NCBI GenBank assembly: GCA_963851215.1
Contig: CAWKOG010000017.1
Span: 496,001 to 560,000, forward strand
Length of the DNA stretch: 64,000 nt
Direction: 5' to 3'
From: DATKFM01 sp963851215
GTDB taxonomy: Bacteria; Pseudomonadota; Alphaproteobacteria; Dongiales; Dongiaceae
A program made the translations under genes and the position numbers. Below, in pieces: positions 57,439-64,000 of this stretch (the first letter of the stretch is position 1; each line of letters opens with the position of its first letter). The notes under the pieces are model-generated. The model saw nothing but the letters and a program-made list of their open reading frames with translations. It searched no databases and was not told the origin of the DNA.

Positions 57439-57757
57439 TCACCCTGTGGATAAATGAAGATTCCGGATTCCCGGTCTCAACAGGTGGAAGGCGGAGCCTA
57501 TTTGCGCGCGTGTTTTGAGCTGTTTTTCCAGTTCTGCCAAGCCGCTGGGACAGGAGCTCCTGCTCCTCCCGCGCCTTGGCTGCCATCGCCTTCACGGCCT
57601 CGAATTCCTCGCGCTGCACCAGGTCCATGCGGCCGAGAATGCGCTCGATCTGCTCGCGCGCCCGCATCTCGATCTCATGGCGCAGGCCCGAGAGACCGCT
57701 CATGGCGCCGGAAGCCATCTTCGCGAGATCGTCGAGTATCCGATTTTGCGTCTGCAT
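57439..57757 (-). CDS. UbiK-like accessory factor (BMFP coiled coil, frame interrupted once)
   Basis: About 105 aa from an ATG at 57757 with GGAGGAG upstream. N-terminus MQTQNRILDDLAKMASGAMS and a long coiled coil (REQIERILGRMDLVQREEFE and MAAKAREEQELLSQRLAEL) match the BMFP/UbiK family, which helps the ubiquinone-synthesis complex at the membrane. The frame moves by +1 at CC 57537-57538; deleting one base gives RLAELEKQLKTRA. The end is uncertain: the repaired frame runs to TGA at 57439-57441, longer than usual, and a second small error near 57513 could hide an earlier stop. Confidence 0.75.
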
Positions 57758-57865
57758 CGAAACTCCTCCCACTTGCCACCCGCGCTGCGGTACTGGCGGC
57801 ATCGCTTGTTACTCGGAAGCACCATCTTTATATAGGGCGGCACAAACTTCCACGCATCCCCGTAT

Positions 57866-58660
57866 ATGTTCGAACCCGTCATATTTGAAATCGGGCCCTT
57901 CTTCGGATTTGGGCCTTTCGCTTTACGCTGGTACGCGCTGGCCTATGTCGTCAGCCTGCTGATCGGCTGGCGCTATTGCGTGTGGCATGCCAAGCGCACG
58001 CCGCGGCTGGTATCGCGGGATCAGCTCGACGATTTCTTCATTTGGGCGATCCTCGGCGTAGTTCTCGGCGGCCGCATCGGTTTCATCCTGTTCTACGATC
58101 TCGGTCAGTATCTCGAGCATCCCCTAAAAATGTTGAAGGTATGGGAGGGCGGCATGTCCTTCCATGGCGGGCTGGTGGGCGTAATCCTGGCCATGATCCT
58201 GTTCACCCGAATGCGCAAGCTGCCGTTCTTCTCGCTCGCCGACATCGTCGCGACGGCAACGCCGATCGGCTTGTTCTTCGGCCGCCTGGCGAACTTTCAG
58301 AACGGCGAACTCTATGGCCGGATCACCGACGTGCCCTGGGCGATGAAATTTCCCGGTGACCCCGCGAATTTCCGCCATCCCAGTCAGCTCTACGAAGCCG
58401 CGCTCGAGGGTCTGATCTTGTTCGTCGTACTGTTCCTGCTGTCCTGCTCTGATTCCGTTCGCCGGAAGGTCGGCACACTCTCCGGCGTGTTCCTCGTCGG
58501 CTACGCCTTGTCGCGCATCATTGTCGAGCTGGTCCGCGAGCCCGACCCGCAGCTCGCCTTCCTGCCGCAAGTTTCATTCCTCAGCATGGGGCAATGGCTG
58601 TCGATTCCCATGCTGCTCTACGGACTCTATGTGATCGCGACCGCCAAGAGAGTGCCGTAG
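57866..58660 (+). CDS. lgt: Prolipoprotein diacylglyceryl transferase
   Basis: 264 aa, seven membrane helices. Lgt transfers diacylglycerol from phosphatidylglycerol to the lipobox Cys of prolipoproteins. YALAYVVSLLIGWRY, GGRIGFILFYDL, GGMSFHGGLVGV (conserved His) and the signature GRLANFQNGELYGR with the essential Arg are all in place; PSQLYEAALEG follows. No clear ribosome site lies before the ATG. The methyltransferase gene starts 2 bases after its stop. Confidence 0.96.
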   Translation: MFEPVIFEIGPFFGFGPFALRWYALAYVVSLLIGWRYCVWHAKRTPRLVSRDQLDDFFIWAILGVVLGGRIGFILFYDLGQYLEHPLKMLKVWEGGMSFHGGLVGVILAMILFTRMRKLPFFSLADIVATATPIGLFFGRLANFQNGELYGRITDVPWAMKFPGDPANFRHPSQLYEAALEGLILFVVLFLLSCSDSVRRKVGTLSGVFLVGYALSRIIVELVREPDPQLAFLPQVSFLSMGQWLSIPMLLYGLYVIATAKRVP

Positions 58661-58662
58661 CA

Positions 58663-59751
58663 ATGACTCCCCTCGGCGAGATCCTGGCCAAGCGGATTCG
58701 CCTGGCCGGGCCGATGACCGTGGCGGAATTCATGGCCGAGGCGGTGAACCACCCGCAGCTCGGCTACTACAAGCAAGGCGATGTCTTCGGCTTGTCAGGC
58801 GATTTCATCACCTCGCCGGAAATCAGCCAGATGTTCGGCGAGCTGATCGGCGCCTGGTGCGCCGATTGCTGGGACAAGATGGGCCGGCCCAATCCGGTGC
58901 GGCTGGTGGAGATCGGCCCCGGCCGCGGCACGCTGATGGCCGACCTGTTGCGGGGCACGCTGGCGGTCGCCGGATTTCACGATGCCATCGACTTGCATCT
59001 GGTGGAAACCAGTCCGGCACTCCGGGAATTGCAGAAGGCGGCGATCGCCAAGGCCGCGCCGGCGCTCAAGCCCCAATGGCACGACATATTCGACGACGTC
59101 CCTGATGGGCCGCTTCTCCAAGTCAGCAACGAATTCTTCGACGCACTGCCGATCCACCAGTTCGAGCAGCATCGCGGCCGCTGGCAGGAGCGCATGGTGA
59201 CGCTCAACGCCAATGGCGATGGCTTTGCCTTCGCCCTGCGTGCACCGGGCACCGCATTCGCCTTGGCGAGTCCGCAGATGCCCGCACCGGAGGGAACGGT
59301 GCTGGAGGTTTGTCCGGCGGCCATCACCGTGGCCGCCGCCATCGCCCGCCGCGTCGTTGCCTTTGGCGGCGGCGCGCTCAACTTCGACTATGCCATCGGC
59401 GAAGGTGGCGTCGGCGACAGCCTGCAGGCCGTGCGGCGCCACGGAAAACATGGCGTGCTGGATGATCCCGGCTTGGCCGATCTCTCCGCCCATGTGGATT
59501 TCGGCGCCATCGCCCGCGCGGCCCGCGAGGCCGGCGCCATCGTCAATGGCCCCATCGCCCAGGGCGAATTGCTGGAACGCCTGGGCATCCAGACCCGCGC
59601 CCAGGCGCTGCAGCAGCGCGCGACGCCGGAACAATCCGCCGATATCGCGGCCGCCATGGAGCGCTTGCTCGATCTCCAGCAAATGGGCACCCTGTTCAAG
59701 GCGCTGGCGATGACCGCGCCCGGACTCCCCACACCGGCCGGATTCCCATGA
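58663..59751 (+). CDS. SAM-dependent methyltransferase, MidA/NDUFAF7 type (DUF185)
   Basis: 362 aa from an ATG 2 bases after lgt. Typical blocks: HPQLGYYKQGDVFGLSGDFITSPEISQMFGELIG, VEIGPGRGTLMADLLR (SAM motif I), LVETSPALRELQ and SNEFFDALPIHQF. Human NDUFAF7 methylates an Arg of complex I subunit NDUFS2; the bacterial substrate is not established. Its last bases overlap the start of pgeF by 4 bases. lgt, this gene and pgeF form an operon seen in many alphaproteobacteria. Confidence 0.93.
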   Translation: MTPLGEILAKRIRLAGPMTVAEFMAEAVNHPQLGYYKQGDVFGLSGDFITSPEISQMFGELIGAWCADCWDKMGRPNPVRLVEIGPGRGTLMADLLRGTLAVAGFHDAIDLHLVETSPALRELQKAAIAKAAPALKPQWHDIFDDVPDGPLLQVSNEFFDALPIHQFEQHRGRWQERMVTLNANGDGFAFALRAPGTAFALASPQMPAPEGTVLEVCPAAITVAAAIARRVVAFGGGALNFDYAIGEGGVGDSLQAVRRHGKHGVLDDPGLADLSAHVDFGAIARAAREAGAIVNGPIAQGELLERLGIQTRAQALQQRATPEQSADIAAAMERLLDLQQMGTLFKALAMTAPGLPTPAGFP

Positions 59752-60532
59752 CAAAGCCTACGCCCTTGCAATCGGAATCGCTTGCGCAACTGGACGGCGT
59801 TCGCCACGCCTTCTACACGCGGCGCGGCGGCGTCAGCAAAGGCATCTACGACTCCCTGAATTGCGGCCTCGGATCGGGCGATGCGCGTGATGCCGTGATC
59901 GAGAACCGGCGGCGCGCCATGGCGTTTCTCGAGCTGCCGGAGGCGGCGCTCGCCACCAATTTCCAGATTCACAGCCCCGACGTCATCGTGGTGGATCAAG
60001 GTCTGGCCCCGCGACGAGCGGCCGAAGGCCGACGCCATGGTCACATGCGCGCCCGGCATCGCCCTGGGCATCCTGACCGCCGATTGTGCGCCCGTCCTGT
60101 TCGCCGACACTTTCAACGGCATCGTCGGCGCCGCCCACGCGGGTTGGCGCGGCGCGCTATCGGGCGTCGCCGAAGCAACCGTTGCCGCCATGGTCAAGCT
60201 GGGCGCCGAACCGCAGTGCATCCAGGCCGCCATCGGCCCCTGCATTGCCCAGGCTTCATACGAAGTGGGCCCAGAGTTTCCCGGCACCCTTTCTCAGTCA
60301 GGATGAAGGCAACCGGCGGTTCTTCGGCCCGTCGCAGCGGCCGGATCATTTCGTGTTCGATCTCGGCGGATATCTCGCGGCCCGCTTGCGGGCTATCGGC
60401 ATTGCCGAAGTGGAAATTGTCGCCCGCGACACCTGCGCCGAAGCGGAGGATTTCTTCAGCTACCGCCGCACGACCCTGTCCCAGGGCAAGGATTATGGCC
60501 GCGGTCTATCGGCGATCGCCCTTGCCGGCTAA
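59748..60532 (+). CDS. pgeF: Peptidoglycan editing factor PgeF / polyphenol oxidase family (frame interrupted twice)
   Basis: About 260 aa. YfiH/DUF152 copper-type fold: HAFYTRRGGVSKGIYDSLNCG, FQIHSPDVIVV (His), LTADCAPVLFAD (Cys), AHAGWRGALSG (His) and IGPCIAQASYEVG. PgeF removes mis-incorporated L-Ser from muropeptides in E. coli; laccase-like and purine-nucleoside activities are also reported in the family. Breaks: +1 at GG 60000-60001 (restores VVDQVWPRDERPKADAM) and +1 at CCC 60287-60289 (restores GTFLSQDEGNRRFFG). It overlaps the methyltransferase gene by 4 bases. Confidence 0.9.
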
Positions 60533-60562
60533 CGCCGCCAAATCGACAGCGAGGATCGGCCC

Positions 60563-60631
60563 GTGCCGCATCTGTTGTATTTCATCTTCTTTTGCATCGC
60601 CGGGCTGATCGCCCTGCTCCTGCTGTTCTAG
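60563..60631 (+). CDS. Possible 22-residue membrane peptide
   Basis: GTG start with GAGGA at 8 bases, 30 bases after the pgeF stop. The product is almost entirely one membrane helix (LLYFIFFCIAGLIALLLLF). Such tiny hydrophobic peptides occur at the ends of operons; expression is unproven, and chance in a T/C-rich stretch is possible. Confidence 0.35.
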   Translation: MPHLLYFIFFCIAGLIALLLLF

Positions 60632-60645
60632 ACGATGCGGGCGGC

Positions 60646-62208
60646 TTACGCGACCGCGCGCATGGCATTCACCCGGTCCTGCGGAAAAGTGACGGTGACC
60701 CGTGTGCCGACGTTGACCTCGCTCTCAATCGTGAGCGAGCCGCCGAGGAGCTCGGCAAGCTTCTTGGATAGCGGCAACCCAAGCCCGGCGCCGTCATGTT
60801 TGCGTCCGAGGCGGGAATCGACTTGGCCAAACCGCTCCAGGGCAATGCGGATCCCCTCGGGCGCCATGCCGATGCCGTTGTCCTCGATGACGAGGGCGAC
60901 CTGTGCACCATCGGGAAACGCGGAGAGCCGCACCTTGCCGCCCGCCGGTGTAAACTTTGCCGCATTCGACAGGAGATTGAGCAGGATCTGTCGGATGCGG
61001 CGCTCATCGCCCCGAAAGTGCGGCAGCGCCGAATCGACTTCGGTGGTAAGCACGACTTGCGAGCGCTCGAGCTGATTCTCCAGCATGCGCGTTACTTTGG
61101 CGATGACCTGAGGAAGCTCGATGATCTCGTCTTCGAGCTCGAGTTGGCCCCCATCCGCCCGGGAGAAATCCAGGATGTCGTTGACGAGCCCGAGAAGATG
61201 CTGACCGCTGTCGTGCACATCCTTGACATAGCTCTTGTAGCGGGCGTTGCCGATAGGCCCGTAAATCTCGGCATCAAGTATACCGGAGAACCCGATGATT
61301 GCGTTGAGCGGCGTTCTCAGCTCATGGCTCATCGTCGCAAGAAACTGCGACTTGGCTTGACTCCCCGCCGCTGCGGCGGCAAGCGCAAGCTCGAGACTGT
61401 GCGAGGTCTTCTGCAGCTCGCCGCGCGTCTTCTCCAGCTCCGCGACATAGCTCCTCAGCCGCTCCGTCTCCTGAATCGCCCGCTCGGCCAAGCGCTGGTC
61501 GAAAACCGAGCCTGACAATGCAAGTGCGATGATCATCACCATGACGACCGCAATGGCAACCGCGAGCCAATCTGGCGCAAGCAGTGCGGCTGCCTGCCCC
61601 GACAGGAGCGGATCGGGCGTCAGGGTCAGGGCGGACATTGCGGTAAAATGCAGCCCCGCAATGGCGAGCGCGAGTCCCTGAGTTCCTGCGATACGCCACT
61701 TCAGAGAAGGGGCGCGGGCAAACATAGACAACCCGCAGGCTCCCAGAATTGTGCCGATCGCAATGGAGGCAGCAACGTAGCCGGGATCCCAGTTCAGCTC
61801 CGCCGGTGCCGTCAATGCGGCCATGCCGGTATAGTGCATGGAGCCGATGCCGAGCCCGAACAGCGCTCCGCCTAGAGCCCAGGCGCGAAAGCGAAACGCC
61901 AAAAAGAACGCAATACAGCTCGCAAGCACGGCGATCGCTATGGAGAGAGCGGTCAGCCCGATTTCGTATCCCACGATGACCGGCGTCTGGTAGGCCAGCA
62001 TCGCGACGAAATGAGTTGACCAGATTCCCGCTCCCGCCACCGCCCCGCCGGCAGCAATCCAGCGAAGAGAGGGGTGCGTCTGGCCGTGCCTTGAACTTCG
62101 CGCAAGCAGGCTCAGAGCCGTGAAGCAGCTCAGTACGCATACAACAACTGCGAGCAGTAGAAGCCTGATGTCATGCTGCTCGGCGATGCAACTGTAAATT
62201 CGGATCAT
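60646..62208 (-). CDS. MHYT-domain hybrid-less sensor histidine kinase
   Basis: 520 aa. The first 245 residues hold seven membrane helices with the three MHYT-type repeats (THFVAM, MHYTGM and LHFTAM), proposed to bind a metal and sense a diatomic gas or light. Then a coiled coil, HisKA with SHELRTPLNAIIGFSG, and HATPase_c with LLNLLSNAAKF, DNGIGM and GAGLGLPLSKKLAELL. No receiver, PAS or GGDEF domain is attached. Its partner response regulator is not adjacent. MHYT is normally coupled to GGDEF/EAL or kinases; its ligand is not certain. It is on the strand opposite to the lgt operon. Confidence 0.9.
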   Translation of the reverse strand: MIRIYSCIAEQHDIRLLLLAVVVCVLSCFTALSLLARSSRHGQTHPSLRWIAAGGAVAGAGIWSTHFVAMLAYQTPVIVGYEIGLTALSIAIAVLASCIAFFLAFRFRAWALGGALFGLGIGSMHYTGMAALTAPAELNWDPGYVAASIAIGTILGACGLSMFARAPSLKWRIAGTQGLALAIAGLHFTAMSALTLTPDPLLSGQAAALLAPDWLAVAIAVVMVMIIALALSGSVFDQRLAERAIQETERLRSYVAELEKTRGELQKTSHSLELALAAAAAGSQAKSQFLATMSHELRTPLNAIIGFSGILDAEIYGPIGNARYKSYVKDVHDSGQHLLGLVNDILDFSRADGGQLELEDEIIELPQVIAKVTRMLENQLERSQVVLTTEVDSALPHFRGDERRIRQILLNLLSNAAKFTPAGGKVRLSAFPDGAQVALVIEDNGIGMAPEGIRIALERFGQVDSRLGRKHDGAGLGLPLSKKLAELLGGSLTIESEVNVGTRVTVTFPQDRVNAMRAVA

Positions 62209-62424
62209 TCCAGATTCATATTACGGCCCAACTCAAAATTCCGTAAATTTAGGACAGTCGAACACCCTGCACCGCATGCCTAAAAGATGGTCAAGCCGTC
62301 ATGGAAACGACGGTGAACATTGGACTTTTAGGCTCGACGATACGTGATCCTGGTGCGGTCGCAAAATCGAGGGAAAGCGAGCGGAACGTGGGCCGAGAAA
62401 TGCCTACAGCTTTCCTGTCCGGCC
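62209..62424. other. Intergenic stretch, nothing recognised
   Basis: About 216 bases between the MHYT kinase start and the terminator of the small basic protein. A 60-residue reading frame on the plus strand (62301-62483) has no visible family or ribosome site. I do not support it. Confidence 0.4.
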
Positions 62425-62463
62425 AAAAAACAAACCCGGCGCCGCGTATTCGCCAGCGCCGGG
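62425..62463 (-). terminator. Terminator of the lysine-rich small protein gene
   Basis: On the minus strand an 8-bp stem (CCCGGCGC / GCGCCGGG) is followed by TTTG and then six T residues. It lies about 95 bases past the stop of the gene at 62557-62661. Confidence 0.8.
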
Positions 62464-62556
62464 CTTGCATCGTGGAAGCTTAAACTTGTCGAAGCGAGAA
62501 GCTCGACAACGCCGGCGGCGAGTAGCTATGCGCTTCGCCGGCGCAGAGACGGCAGA

Positions 62557-62661
62557 CTACTTGCGCTTGGAGCGCTTCGCCGTCTTCTTCACCGAACGCT
62601 TCTTGGCAGCCACGGACTTGCGCTTCGTGGCCTTCTTCCGCTTCTTTGCCTTCATAGCCAT
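62557..62661 (-). CDS. Small lysine/arginine-rich basic protein (34 aa)
   Basis: Composition is dominated by Lys and Arg (20 of 34), with Ala, Ser, Thr and Val as the rest; segments such as KAKKRKKATKRKS and KRSVKKTAKRSKRK resemble histone H1 tails and the basic tails of AlgP/HU-like proteins. It has a good GGAG ribosome site 6-7 bases before the ATG and its own terminator, so it is likely expressed. A nucleoid, RNA or polyphosphate-binding role is a guess. The next possible start is Met3 (62655). Confidence 0.7.
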   Translation of the reverse strand: MAMKAKKRKKATKRKSVAAKKRSVKKTAKRSKRK

Positions 62662-63040
62662 ATCAGACTCCTACGTCTTGTTGTGGTCCTGCGCGGCGAA
62701 CATCGCCGCCACCACCGGTCCACTCGTACGGGAATTTAGTTAACAAATCTTTATCAAGAATCTTTTCTGACGGCGGCGCTGGACCCTGCCGGACGCATCG
62801 TCGACGCCGCATGAGCATTGCCGGTGCAAGCTGCTGGGATCGCTGACAGCGCCTTGATGCGCCAATGACGCGGTGCTCGAAGCGATCAAATGCGCGGCGC
62901 GACTCGCTGCATCGGCGCTGGATTTTCCGCCGATCTACAGCGGTTTACAGGCTTATGGCAGGTTGTTATATGTCCGCCCGCCTGGGACGACGCCGATTCG
63001 AAGCGCCGGCAGGGCAAGGGGAAGCGTCAGGGTCGGTCTC
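62662..63040. other. Leader region before prs
   Basis: About 380 bases. It must carry the prs promoter and, on the other strand, the promoter of the small basic protein. It is AT-rich around 62735-62770. No gene, repeat or riboswitch was recognised. Confidence 0.5.
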
Positions 63041-63973
<933 letters not shown>

Positions 63974-64000
63974 GCCGGACTGCGCCCTGATCGCCGGCAA

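Overview
The window is high-GC DNA (low-to-mid sixties percent G+C by eye) from an alphaproteobacterium, most likely a free-living Rhodospirillales-type organism. This rests on gene content and order: uvrC-pgsA-(mobB)-moaD-moaE, lgt next to a MidA/NDUFAF7-type methyltransferase and pgeF, a PHB phasin with TGCA-type operators, a UbiK-like protein, and tripartite tricarboxylate transport genes. No rRNA, tRNA, CRISPR array, insertion sequence or prophage was recognised.

Layout. 0-9.7 kb: a lipoprotein, a glycerol kinase / glycerol-3-phosphate dehydrogenase pair, pirin, a HAD phosphatase, an EamA exporter, a membrane-anchored trypsin-like protease, a DUF1344 protein and threonine dehydrogenase. 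9.7-21.5 kb: two very large divergent RTX-type repeat proteins, the second meeting tail-to-tail an unusual soluble histidine kinase fused to a peptide-type solute-binding domain. 21.6-25.1 kb: an OsmC protein and a sulfonate/nitrate-type ABC importer. 26.2-29.3 kb: a tctCBA-like carboxylate transporter. 29.4-37.7 kb: uvrB, a hydrolase, an SDR, and a four-gene unit under a GbsR-type regulator with a repeated palindromic operator. 37.9-46.8 kb: msrB, a quinone reductase, an FolM-like SDR, uvrC-pgsA, molybdopterin genes split by an antisense low-GC gene, an amidase and a histidine phosphatase. 46.8-54.5 kb: a fluoroacetate-dehalogenase-like hydrolase, ilvE divergent from a MarR regulator, a two-component system, an aldo/keto reductase, a lytic transglycosylase, csaA and a phasin. 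54.7-64 kb: a TetR regulator, ybaK-like, proC, ybjN-like, ubiK-like, lgt, a methyltransferase, pgeF, an MHYT histidine kinase, a tiny lysine-rich basic protein and prs.

Sequence quality matters here. I count about 21 frame breaks in 14 otherwise well-conserved genes, and about 19 behave as one extra base, usually in a 2-3 base run of C or G. They look like assembly errors, so I annotate those genes across their full extent and state where the frame changes.

Most interesting items: the kinase/solute-binding fusion (19077-21507), the GbsR-DCC-DUF4166 unit with two identical operator arms, a candidate carbon-fluorine hydrolase carrying the known active-site set, a TATGTTGNCA motif shared by ilvE/marR and uvrB, an attenuator-like hairpin before the second RTX gene, and a 34-residue basic protein with its own terminator.
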